DNA of 64,000 nucleotides from contig JAIBBC010000001.1 of NCBI GenBank assembly GCA_019694875.1, positions 372,001-436,000 on the forward strand, written 5' to 3'. A program made the position numbers and the translations under genes. The DNA comes from Cyclobacteriaceae bacterium (GTDB taxonomy: Bacteria; Bacteroidota; Bacteroidia; Cytophagales; Cyclobacteriaceae). The notes below the pieces were generated by a model. It had not been told where the DNA came from and made no database searches. It was given only the letters and a program-made list of their open reading frames with translations. Shown in pieces: positions 1-8,750 of this stretch (within the stretch, counting starts at the first letter, position 1; each line of letters begins with the position of its first letter).

Positions 1-1
1 A

Positions 2-2008
2 CTCGACAAGCGCGTTACGATAACACACCAGTGGGTAACCAACAATGAAAAGGTTGATATGGTAGTGAAGGGTGTCTATCGCGATTTTCCGACCAACTCT
101 CACATCAGGCCGCAATACATCGCCAATGTTTACACGCTTAAAAAATTCAATGAAAACCTGGAGAAGCGTTTGAATACCAGCATGGGTGCAGAAAATGACT
201 TGTTGTGGACTCAAAGTTATTTTACATGCACCGATGAAAAACAGATTCCGGTTATGGTGGATGACCTGCAGAAACGGGCCAATGCTATCATTGCTCAACT
301 CAAGCTCGATATCAAGTTCAAGCCGATGATCCGAAAACTCACGGACGTACACTTCGACAAAGAAATGGATTGGTCGGTATCGCATAAATCGGCCGACAAA
401 AATTACATGTACATCTTTATTACCATTGCTATCCTTATCCTGGTTGTGGCGAGCGTTAACTACATCAACCTGGCCGTTGCCAAATCAGTAACGCGGGCAA
501 AAGAAATCGGACTCCGAAAAACATTTGGCAGTCAGCGAACGCAACTGTTCATTCAATTCATGCTCGAATCGTTCCTGCTGGTGATGGTTTCGGTTGCCAT
601 GGCTCTTTTGTTTGTGATGCTGCTGCTTCCGCAATTCAACTCACTCACCGAAAAAACATTTTCGATAAGTCATCTTGTCGAGCCCGGAATGCTGCTTATC
701 CTGCTGAGCGTAATTCTCTTTGTTACGTTATTGGGCGGAAGTTATCCCGCTTTGTTTATTTCGGGTTTCCAGCCAGCTTCGGTGTTAAAAGGAAAATTTG
801 CATTCCGGAAAGGGTCAAATGTGTTCCGTCAGTTTCTGATCGGATTACAGTTTACGGTAGCATTAATTCTTTTGATAGGAAGCGTAATTCTTGTCCGGCA
901 GATGAGTTTGATGCGAAATTCAAAACTGAATGAAGCCGGGGAACAGGTGGTGTCAATTCGCTTTGGTGGCTTTGGTGGTAAAACAACCGACTCGCAGTAT
1001 AATGTTTACAAGAACATGCTATTGCAGGATCCGCAGATCGAATCGGTAACGCTCGCCAATCATTTACCCAGGCTTGATCATTTCGGCCCAATCAATATGC
1101 GCTTTACATTTCCTGACGTTCAGGAAGAACCGCTGGAATGGTTTCAGTTGAATGGCGATTATGATTTCCCGAAAACATTCGCGTTGAAATTTATCGCAGG
1201 CCGCACATTTGATCCTCAAAACGTGACGGACTCAACTGCCATCATTCTGAATGAAACAGCTGTGAAGTTATTGAAGCTTACCCCCAATGAAGCAATTGGT
1301 CAGGCGGTGATGCGGCCGGCCAACAGTTACTATTACATCGATCCGAGGGATAGCTTGTCAAACAACAAACCTCTTTACGGAAAAATTATCGGTGTTGTGG
1401 AAGACTTCCCCTTCCGGTCCATGAATCATAAAATAGAACCGCTCGGCATAGCGGGTAAACCGCATTTTGATGACCGGATCATTCACGTCCGTGTGAATGC
1501 AAAAAAGATCGGGGAAAAAATTCAGTCGATGGAGAAGACCTGGAAACAGGTTTTTCCGCAGTTTGGGTTTGATCACTGGTTTTTGGACGATGAATTCGGC
1601 CGGATGTACGAACAGGAAACCAAGATTGCCGGGCTCACCGAAAAATTTTCCATTCTGGCGATGCTGATCACGTGCATCGGCTTGTATGGACTCGCTTCGT
1701 TTATGGCGCAACAGCGCACGCGTGAAATCGGCATCCGTAAAGCATTGGGCAGCAGCAGCGCCCAGATAATAACCTTATTGCTAAGCGTGTTTGGAAAGTT
1801 GCTCCTGATAGCTTCGCTGGTGGCTATACCGGTAACGTATCTGCTCACTTCAAAATGGCTGGAACGTTTCGCCTATCAAACTCCGCTTTCAGTTTGGGTA
1901 TTTGTATTGTGTCTCCTTACGATTGCGATTGTTACTCTCTTAACCGTTGGATTTGAAACCTGGCGTGCTGCCCGCACAAATCCGGTTGAGTCGTTGCGGC
2001 ATGAGTAA
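2..2008 (+). CDS. FtsX/MacB-type ABC transporter permease, 5' end outside window
   Basis: The reading frame is already open at base 2, so the N-terminus lies outside the window; the first ATG inside (base 59) is internal. What remains is the end of the first periplasmic MacB_PCD domain, three membrane segments, a second periplasmic domain and the last three membrane segments. Two copies of the family hallmark are visible: RAKEIGLRKTFGSQ after the first returning helix and RTREIGIRKALGSS near the C-terminus, the duplicated arrangement typical of Bacteroidota permeases of about 800 residues. The family forms the membrane part of ABC systems that move substrates or signals across the periplasm (MacB/LolC-like). 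No ATPase is seen beside it, so the partner and substrate are unknown. A second, complete member lies at 54908-57541. Confidence 0.9.
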   Translation, partial: LDKRVTITHQWVTNNEKVDMVVKGVYRDFPTNSHIRPQYIANVYTLKKFNENLEKRLNTSMGAENDLLWTQSYFTCTDEKQIPVMVDDLQKRANAIIAQLKLDIKFKPMIRKLTDVHFDKEMDWSVSHKSADKNYMYIFITIAILILVVASVNYINLAVAKSVTRAKEIGLRKTFGSQRTQLFIQFMLESFLLVMVSVAMALLFVMLLLPQFNSLTEKTFSISHLVEPGMLLILLSVILFVTLLGGSYPALFISGFQPASVLKGKFAFRKGSNVFRQFLIGLQFTVALILLIGSVILVRQMSLMRNSKLNEAGEQVVSIRFGGFGGKTTDSQYNVYKNMLLQDPQIESVTLANHLPRLDHFGPINMRFTFPDVQEEPLEWFQLNGDYDFPKTFALKFIAGRTFDPQNVTDSTAIILNETAVKLLKLTPNEAIGQAVMRPANSYYYIDPRDSLSNNKPLYGKIIGVVEDFPFRSMNHKIEPLGIAGKPHFDDRIIHVRVNAKKIGEKIQSMEKTWKQVFPQFGFDHWFLDDEFGRMYEQETKIAGLTEKFSILAMLITCIGLYGLASFMAQQRTREIGIRKALGSSSAQIITLLLSVFGKLLLIASLVAIPVTYLLTSKWLERFAYQTPLSVWVFVLCLLTIAIVTLLTVGFETWRAARTNPVESLRHE

Positions 2009-2019
2009 CAAAACTGTGG

Positions 2020-2355
2020 TCAGAATTTTCCGAAGAAACTGCTGATGTCGAAGTAGAAATCTTTTTTTGTACCGTCTGGCAGCTTTACAGTAAGAACATC
2101 GTAGGGAACATTTTTGTAGTGCCGCAACGACTGTTGTATGAACTGAGACCCGGGGTGATTCTTTTTAAGCCAATTGTACTCGTCCGGAATGCTTTTGGCG
2201 ATGATCGCCTTTTCATACGATGTACCATCGCGTTCTGATACTTCATCAGTTTGAGAAGCTTGCGTGATTTCGGAAGACGTGGCAACCTTACTTGATGATT
2301 TGCAGGCAGTAATAGCCACTGCTCCACAGAAAATGAGGACAAAAGCGAATCTCAT
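2020..2355 (-). CDS. Small lipoprotein of unknown function
   Basis: 111 residues. The N-terminus is a classical lipoprotein signal: a hydrophobic stretch (FAFVLIFCGAVAIT) ending in AITAC, with Cys18 the expected lipidated residue. The mature part is short and polar, starts with a Ser/Thr/Lys-rich linker and ends in a compact aromatic-rich domain (VPYDVLTVKLPDGTKKDFYFDIS). It lies tail-to-tail with the upstream permease, 11 bases apart. I recognise no family for the mature domain. The gene is probably real because of the clean lipobox and the non-random composition of the C-terminal domain; its function is unknown. Confidence 0.7.
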   Translation of the reverse strand: MRFAFVLIFCGAVAITACKSSSKVATSSEITQASQTDEVSERDGTSYEKAIIAKSIPDEYNWLKKNHPGSQFIQQSLRHYKNVPYDVLTVKLPDGTKKDFYFDISSFFGKF

Positions 2356-2511
2356 AATGTTGGGGTTAGCGTATACTTGTCAGATGCTAGTTAACCCGCT
2401 TTTCCACACACGACATCCAGTGTTAATCATACTACTTTTTTCGTCCCCAGTTATTGGTTACGCTACCGGCTTAGATCCATCTTTTTGGTATCTGGGCAGC
2501 ACAGATTACCC

Positions 2512-5500
2512 CTATTGTTTCAGAATACGAACGGTGAAAATACGGCCGTTAATATGCACCTGAACTGAATAAATCCCCTTGGCCATTCCACTAAATTCTA
2601 CCTCCACATCCCGTGCACCGATGTTTTGAAAAAGAACAGCCTGACCAACTTCATTCCAGGCCGTCAGGCGATCAATCACTTCATTTGCTGAAATGCGGAA
2701 ATCATCCTTCACAGGATTAGGATAAATATGTAACCCATGTTCATTCTTTTCGATGTCCGTAATAAGATTGACAGTTACCGCCAACACGTCATCACCCTCA
2801 CAACCATCAATTGTTTGTGTTCCATAATACGTTAATCCTGCTGTTAGCGAGGTAGTTGATGTTAACTCGTTAACGCCCGCTATCGCATCTGCCATTGAGC
2901 CATACCAACTTAGCGAAGTTCCGGCAGCCTCCAGATCTGCTAGTGTAGCATTTGCACTGAATGATTGAATGTCCTCGCCTGACGGAGCATCAACATTCGT
3001 CACGATTGCCATTACTTCCGTTCTTGCAGATTCGCAGCCGCCACTTGTTTGTGAAACAAAATAATGGGTATTACTTGCCAATTGCGTCAACTCGGTAAGT
3101 GGTGTTCCGCCCGTAGACGTACTGTACCATTTGAGAGCTGTTCCTGTCGCCTCCAACGCTCCGACTGTGCCCGTTAAACAAAATGTTTGCGTGGCACTAG
3201 CGGCCGGAGGGGTTACGGTAAGCACCGTTACTGAAACCATTAATCGTGAAAGCGACTCACACCCATTCACAGTTTGCGTAGCATAATAGCTTGTTCCATT
3301 TACAAGGGTGGTTGCGTCTGCGATCGCAGATGTTCCGGTAATACTGCTATACCATTTTATACCTGAGCCATTGGCCGCGAGTTGCCCAACCGTTGTTCCT
3401 GCACAAAACGTTTGCGCATTTGAGCCCGTGGGTGTTGACGCAGTTGTTAACGTTACAATTACATCCAATCGCGAAGTTGACTCACAACTACCGATAGTTT
3501 GGCTCGCGTAATAATGACTTCCATTGGTCAACGTAACGGTTGATGCCAAGGCATTTTGGCTCGTTGGAGATGCATACCACTTGATCGCTGATCCGGCTGC
3601 AGATAATGCGCTAACTTTTGATCCGGAACAGAGTGTTTGAGAGGCAGAACCCGTTGGGGGCGCAGTAGTATTTAACCCAACTACTACTTCCAGCCGTACT
3701 GGTGACTCACAACCATTGATGGTCTGAGAAGCATAGTAATGAACTCCGTTGGACAATAAAGTCGAGCCCGTAATTGGCGAACCTCCTGTTGGAGCGCTAT
3801 ACCAGCTAATCGAGGAGCCGGTAGCCTGAAGGCTTAGTACGGTGCTTCCCGAACAAAATGTTTGTATAGCCGATCCCGTAGGAGCAGCAGGTTGGGTAAG
3901 CGTTACGGTAACATTCAGCCGGTCAGATTCACAGATTCCTATTTTTTGAGCGGCATAATAGTGATCGCCACTGATCAACGGAGTAGAAGCGGCTAGTGGG
4001 CTACCGCCGACAGGCACATCGTACCAAACAATCCCTGAACCAATTACGCTAAGATCACTTACGGTTGATGTATAGCACAATGTCTGAGAAGACGGGCCAG
4101 TCGGAGAGTTTGTTGTACCTAATAAAACTACAACCCCCTTTCGCAGACCTGATTCGCACCCATTGACGGTTTGTGTAGCGAAGTACATCCCTCCATTTAC
4201 TATCGGTGTTGAGGGTGGAAGAAGTTGACTAAAATACTCCTGATCTTTATTGTACCATTTAATAGAAGTTCCGGCCACGGGAAGGTCGGCCAGTGTGGCG
4301 GCAGAGCATAGCTGAACTAAGCCTGATGATGCGATGTATTGAGGAGTCGGGTGAGTTACATTAACATTTCTAATTCCATTTTGTTTATAATAGTTGTCGC
4401 CCCACGACCAAAGCGTGCCGTCAGTCTTCAAGCAGATGTGTTGATGAGCCCCTGCATCAGACGTAGTCCAGTCGGTATCGGCACCCACCTGCTGAGGTGT
4501 ATTATTGGGAGTGTCTGAATACGTTCCAACACCACGCTCGCCCAAATTATTTGAACCCCAGCTCCAGAGTGTTCCGTTGTTTTTTAAGCCGAGCGTATGC
4601 TCACCGCCTGTAGAAACTGCAAGCCAGTCTGTTGCGAAATCAAATTGCTGTGGTGATTTCGTTTGTGAGGATCCATAATGCAAGTATCCCCAACCCCACA
4701 GCGTTCCATTATTCTTAATAGCGTAAGATGTCACTCCGTTGGCAAATACTGATTTCCAATCGATTGCCGTGCCAATTTTAACAGGCGAAAGGCGTGATGT
4801 GGTTGTTCCATCGCCAACCTGTCCGCTGGAGTTATTTCCCCACGCCCAAATCGTTCCATCTGCTTTCCGCGCAAGTGAAAAATCTGATCCCGCTGCAATG
4901 TTTGTCCACGTATCGGAACCGATTTGAACCGGGAGTATGCGTGTTGCCTGAGTGCCATCACCTACCTGGCCGTCCAGATTTTTACCGATACCCCACAGTG
5001 TACCATTGGTCTTTAAAAGAATTGCATGTTTGCTTCCTGTTGAGATTGAAGCCCAGTCCGACTCCGCTCCCACCTGTTGCCACGTTCCACCCACATTCAA
5101 TCGCCATAAGGTTCCGTCATTCTTTAAGGCAAGGCTAAACTCCTTTCCTGTGGACACAGTCTTCCAACCTATCATTTGTGTTAACAATGTTGGCTGATAG
5201 GGCTGCTCAGCGGTTGTGATACCAAGCTGCTGATTAAAATTCTTGCCCCATCCCCACAGCGAACCATCAACCTTTATGGCCATTACAAAATAATCTTCAC
5301 TGATCGAGTAGCTCAGCCATTTTTCAGAATCTGTAATTTGAGGTTGCGTTGGCGGGTTATTGATGGTTACCAATACATCCAGCCTGTCAACCGATTCACA
5401 CGTGTTGATAGTTTGGGTTGCATAGTAATGCGTATTATCAGCAAGTTCGTCTGTGCCCAGCATTGGCTCACCACCCGTGGAGGTAGTGTACCATAGGATG

Positions 5501-8043
5501 TCGGTACCCGTGGCGGTAAGCTGAAAATTATTACCGCAAACAATTTGATTGGCAGAACCGGTAGGTGCGGGAGTGGGGGCTGTATTAATATCTACCGTAA
5601 TTTCTGCCCTACCCGTTGATTCACATCCTTCCGCGGTCTGCGACGCATAGTAAGGTGTATTATCATTTAACAAAGTGTTTGATGCAAGTGGAACTCCGCC
5701 CACAGGCGTTGTGTACCATTTTATCTCGCCTTCGTAGTCTCCCACTACAATAAGTTGTGCCGGAGTAGCGGTGTTACAGAACGTTTGTACCGGGTTTCCG
5801 TATGGTGCAGGAATATCCTCCACAATAACATACACCTGCAATCGCTCGCACGACTCAAGTGTACCATTTGTGGCCGAGGCATAATAATAGGTTTCCGTCA
5901 AAAGCGGTTCCACCGGATTTAGCGGTTCCGCTCCTTCCGGTTGATAATACCATTTTATATTGGATCCAGTTGCACTCAGTGCAGCAACTGTCGATTCAAG
6001 ACAATGACGCTGAAAGTCATTGCCCGTTGGCTTGGGTGTAAGATTAACTGTTACGGCCACATCCAGGCGCTGGGTTGTTTCACACGGGCCAATGGTTTGG
6101 GATGCAAAGTAGTGACTCCCATTTACCAGTGTTGTTGAAACAGCTAGTGGCAATCCCCCCACCGATGCTGCGTACCATTTAATACCTGTGCCGTTTTCAA
6201 CGGTGAGTGCAGCAACTGTTGCCTCGGAGCAAAAACTTTGTTCAGCTTGTCCGCTGGGCGCCACGTTCTCAGCAATTGTTACTTTAACATCCAACCGGCC
6301 ACAGGATTCAGATGACGAAACTGTTTGTGTTGCATAGTAATGTTGCTGATCAACCAGCAACGTGCCTGCGGACAACGGGCTTCCTCCCGTTGGTGAGCCA
6401 TACCACTTGATATTGGAACCGGATGCGGAAAGATTAGCGATTGTTGAATTCAGGCAAACTATCTGTGTACTGCTACCAGTAGCCGGCGGTGTATTATTTA
6501 AGGTCACGTTAACATCCAATCGCGCAATTGACTCACAACCATTTATAGTTTGTGAAGCAAAGTAATGGGTGTTATCCAACAGCATGGTTTCGGGAGCAAG
6601 CGGAAAACCTCCGGTAGCAGTAGTATACCATTTAATTGCGGTCCCCCCAGCAACTATAGCAGAAACACTTGATCCTGCACATAACTTTTGCGCACTTACA
6701 CCTGTAGGTGCTGCTGGTAAGGGATTCACAGAAACGGTGACGTGTAATCGCACGATCGACTCACATCCAGCCAACGTTTGAGCAGCATAGTAATCACCAT
6801 TGTTTGTCAGTTCGGTATTGGTTGCCAAGGGCGATCCGCCAGTGGGTTGTGAATACCACTGAATTGATGAATCTGTTACCTCAAGATCGGCCACCGTGCC
6901 GCTTCCGCAAAATAATTGATAGGTATTGACAACGGGAGTTCCGCCGCCAACGTTTTGAGGTTCGGTAAAATCTTGCCAGCTGCCGGTGCCCAGCTTACCA
7001 AAATCTCCTTCACCCCAACCCCATAACGATCCATCAGTTTTAAATGCAAATGCATGATAGTCTCCGACTGAGACTGATTGCCACTCGGCCGAAGTTCCGA
7101 TTTGAACCGGGACGTTCGTTTTATCTTCAAACGTTCCGATTTTGAATCCCCATGTCCAGAGCGTGCCGTCAGTTTTAATGCCGACTACGAAGTTATATCC
7201 GACAGCTATGTCCTTCCAGATAACGGTAGGATCAAAGTTGTTAAAGCTAAGTGCTTCCTGAGAAAATACACCGTTTCCAAGTTGGCCCCATTCATCAAAT
7301 CCGCACGTCCAACGTTTTCCATCAGTTGTAATCCCCATGGTAAAATTGAAGCCGGCATCAATCGTCTTCCATGTGAAGCTTGGACCAAGTTTGATTGGCC
7401 CTGTTGTTCCTGTAATACTCTCATCGCCCAACTGAAAATATGAATTCGATCCCCAACCCCACAATGACCCATCGTTTTTGATAGCAACAGTATGCTGCAC
7501 ACTCGTGGAAACCTTTTTCCAATCGGTGGCAGCACCAACACGCGTAGGCACAAACACGCTACCCGGAAAACCTAGTTGTCCAAAAAGATTGCTCCCCCAC
7601 GCCCATAATGATCCATCGGTTTTGATTGCCATAGTGTACGTTGATCCTGCCGAAATACTTTTCCAATCAGTTGCCGTGCCGACTTTCTTCGGACTGCGTG
7701 AGTTATTTCCCAATCCCGTCAGGCCGTCTCCGATCTGCCCAAACTGGTTGCTTCCCCAAGCCCATAATGTTCCATCAGTTTTAATTGCGAATGAGTTATC
7801 GCCTCCGGCTGAGATATCTTTCCAATCGTTAGAAGTTCCTATTTGTGCCGGTGATTCAATCGATTCCTCAGATGAAGCCACCCCGAGCTGGCCGTTAAAG
7901 TTTGAGCCCCAAGCCCAAATCGTTCCATCCAGTTTTAGCGCAAGGGTATGGTCGCGGCCGGCCACCACTTTTTGCCAACATTGAGCTTGGGATAAAAACG
8001 AGTGGGTACAAAGTAATAGACAAAAGAAGAGTATTTTTTTCAT
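2512..8043 (-). CDS. Giant secreted RCC1/Ig-like repeat protein with type IX sorting domain
   Basis: 1843 residues with signal peptide (MKKILFFCLLLCTHSFLSQA). The order of domains is unusually regular: RCC1-type repeats at about 20-370 (seven copies of GTLWAWGSNxxGQLG-like motifs), seven Ig-like domains at about 376-900, a second set of seven RCC1-like repeats at about 905-1238, seven more Ig-like domains at about 1240-1755, and a type IX secretion C-terminal domain at about 1765-1843 (IYPNPVKDDF ... GIYSVQVHINGR ... VRILKQ). Each Ig-like unit follows FC..xxVxxLxAxGxxIKWY...GGxPL...HYYASQTxxGCES, the CHU_C-associated Ig type, with a conserved Cys pair; the last unit lacks the first Cys (QSFSANATLADL). 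Seven RCC1 repeats suit a seven-bladed propeller. The product is expected to cross the outer membrane by the type IX system and stay on the surface or be released. Ligand unknown. Confidence 0.93.
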   Translation of the reverse strand: MKKILFFCLLLCTHSFLSQAQCWQKVVAGRDHTLALKLDGTIWAWGSNFNGQLGVASSEESIESPAQIGTSNDWKDISAGGDNSFAIKTDGTLWAWGSNQFGQIGDGLTGLGNNSRSPKKVGTATDWKSISAGSTYTMAIKTDGSLWAWGSNLFGQLGFPGSVFVPTRVGAATDWKKVSTSVQHTVAIKNDGSLWGWGSNSYFQLGDESITGTTGPIKLGPSFTWKTIDAGFNFTMGITTDGKRWTCGFDEWGQLGNGVFSQEALSFNNFDPTVIWKDIAVGYNFVVGIKTDGTLWTWGFKIGTFEDKTNVPVQIGTSAEWQSVSVGDYHAFAFKTDGSLWGWGEGDFGKLGTGSWQDFTEPQNVGGGTPVVNTYQLFCGSGTVADLEVTDSSIQWYSQPTGGSPLATNTELTNNGDYYAAQTLAGCESIVRLHVTVSVNPLPAAPTGVSAQKLCAGSSVSAIVAGGTAIKWYTTATGGFPLAPETMLLDNTHYFASQTINGCESIARLDVNVTLNNTPPATGSSTQIVCLNSTIANLSASGSNIKWYGSPTGGSPLSAGTLLVDQQHYYATQTVSSSESCGRLDVKVTIAENVAPSGQAEQSFCSEATVAALTVENGTGIKWYAASVGGLPLAVSTTLVNGSHYFASQTIGPCETTQRLDVAVTVNLTPKPTGNDFQRHCLESTVAALSATGSNIKWYYQPEGAEPLNPVEPLLTETYYYASATNGTLESCERLQVYVIVEDIPAPYGNPVQTFCNTATPAQLIVVGDYEGEIKWYTTPVGGVPLASNTLLNDNTPYYASQTAEGCESTGRAEITVDINTAPTPAPTGSANQIVCGNNFQLTATGTDILWYTTSTGGEPMLGTDELADNTHYYATQTINTCESVDRLDVLVTINNPPTQPQITDSEKWLSYSISEDYFVMAIKVDGSLWGWGKNFNQQLGITTAEQPYQPTLLTQMIGWKTVSTGKEFSLALKNDGTLWRLNVGGTWQQVGAESDWASISTGSKHAILLKTNGTLWGIGKNLDGQVGDGTQATRILPVQIGSDTWTNIAAGSDFSLARKADGTIWAWGNNSSGQVGDGTTTSRLSPVKIGTAIDWKSVFANGVTSYAIKNNGTLWGWGYLHYGSSQTKSPQQFDFATDWLAVSTGGEHTLGLKNNGTLWSWGSNNLGERGVGTYSDTPNNTPQQVGADTDWTTSDAGAHQHICLKTDGTLWSWGDNYYKQNGIRNVNVTHPTPQYIASSGLVQLCSAATLADLPVAGTSIKWYNKDQEYFSQLLPPSTPIVNGGMYFATQTVNGCESGLRKGVVVLLGTTNSPTGPSSQTLCYTSTVSDLSVIGSGIVWYDVPVGGSPLAASTPLISGDHYYAAQKIGICESDRLNVTVTLTQPAAPTGSAIQTFCSGSTVLSLQATGSSISWYSAPTGGSPITGSTLLSNGVHYYASQTINGCESPVRLEVVVGLNTTAPPTGSASQTLCSGSKVSALSAAGSAIKWYASPTSQNALASTVTLTNGSHYYASQTIGSCESTSRLDVIVTLTTASTPTGSNAQTFCAGTTVGQLAANGSGIKWYSSITGTSAIADATTLVNGTSYYATQTVNGCESLSRLMVSVTVLTVTPPAASATQTFCLTGTVGALEATGTALKWYSTSTGGTPLTELTQLASNTHYFVSQTSGGCESARTEVMAIVTNVDAPSGEDIQSFSANATLADLEAAGTSLSWYGSMADAIAGVNELTSTTSLTAGLTYYGTQTIDGCEGDDVLAVTVNLITDIEKNEHGLHIYPNPVKDDFRISANEVIDRLTAWNEVGQAVLFQNIGARDVEVEFSGMAKGIYSVQVHINGRIFTVRILKQ

Positions 8044-8074
8044 TACGCGAGCTAGAGTTTATCGGGCGTGGTAC

Positions 8075-8090
8075 AAGGTATGTATACCTT
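8075..8090. promoter_or_regulatory. Palindrome upstream of the RCC1/Ig gene
   Basis: AAGGTAT-gt-ATACCTT is a perfect 7-2-7 inverted repeat lying 32-47 bases upstream of the start of the minus-strand RCC1/Ig gene. A related AGGTAG...CTACCT pair lies just beyond it (about 8102-8127). The position suits an operator or a promoter-proximal site; no regulator is known. Confidence 0.35.
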
Positions 8091-8141
8091 AACGTTCTAC
8101 AAGGTAGTGCTTTTATAGTTCTACCTGATTCGGCTTTAGAC

Positions 8142-8174
8142 AAAAAGGGGCGTCATCCTGTCGGATAACGCCCT
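8142..8174 (-). terminator. Intrinsic terminator of the Spy-like gene
   Basis: Read on the minus strand, AGGGCGTTATCC-gaca-GGATGACGCCC forms a strong hairpin with one internal mismatch and is followed directly by CTTTTTG. It sits 24 bases past the stop of the minus-strand Spy-like gene (8198-8644). Confidence 0.8.
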
Positions 8175-8197
8175 AACAACCTAAACCCTGTTCAACC

Positions 8198-8644
8198 TTA
8201 TCCTTTTCGTTCCATTCGTTCACCACCGTGGCGTTTGCGATGATCGCCTTTATGGAATTTCCTGTGCCGGGACTCATGACGATGTCTTCCGTTGTGAAGT
8301 CTGTGATCATTTTTGCGGGCTTCGCGGAGTTCATCCCACTTTTTGTTTTGCTCGGGTGTAAACACTTTGCGCATCTCGCGCTGACGTTCCAGCTGCATGC
8401 TGCGCATCGTTTCGCGTTCTTCCATTCGCCTCTTCATAAACTTCGCCCGCTCGTCATCGCGCTTTTTTGAATATTTAGAATCGATGTCTTTTACCGAGGC
8501 GTACTGTTTGTCGGTGAGAGCAAGTTCACGCTTCATGCGTTCATAGCCTCTGTAATGTATGTTGCGTGAATTATCTTCCGACTTCTGCGCAAAAATGGTT
8601 GTGCTGATTACCATTCCAACCATCACTAACAACCGTGTTTTCAT
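8198..8644 (-). CDS. Spy/CpxP-like periplasmic protein, basic
   Basis: 148 residues from the ATG at 8644; a TTG three codons further upstream is a less likely start. It has a signal peptide (MKTRLLVMVGMVISTTIFAQ), then a helical, highly charged region with two LTxxQ-like motifs (ALTDKQYASVKDID and FTPEQNKKWDEL), the hallmark of Spy/CpxP-type periplasmic chaperones and of the related DUF4890 proteins of Bacteroidota. The last 40 residues are a His/Arg/Lys-rich tail (NGRHRHESRHRKFHKG), suggesting metal or polyanion binding, which is inference. An intrinsic terminator follows on the same strand. It is separated by about 100 bases from the upstream ABC exporter gene and may be expressed alone. 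Confidence 0.75.
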   Translation of the reverse strand: MKTRLLVMVGMVISTTIFAQKSEDNSRNIHYRGYERMKRELALTDKQYASVKDIDSKYSKKRDDERAKFMKRRMEERETMRSMQLERQREMRKVFTPEQNKKWDELREARKNDHRLHNGRHRHESRHRKFHKGDHRKRHGGERMERKG

Positions 8645-8750
8645 AGCTTTCAAGTTTTATAACTCTGAGAGTCAAGAAGCGATCCAAAAGTTTATCAGGG
8701 AATGTTAATTATGGTTAAACGCTCAGTCCTGAAAGAAAAAGCGGGCTTTG

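Noticed and set aside
2264-2563. Plus-strand open frame of 99 residues
   Set aside because: It overlaps the lipoprotein and the end of the RCC1/Ig gene and has no signal or domain.
3308-7984. Many plus-strand frames inside the RCC1/Ig gene
   Set aside because: They mirror the repeats of the real gene on the other strand; repetitive coding sequence gives long shadow frames.
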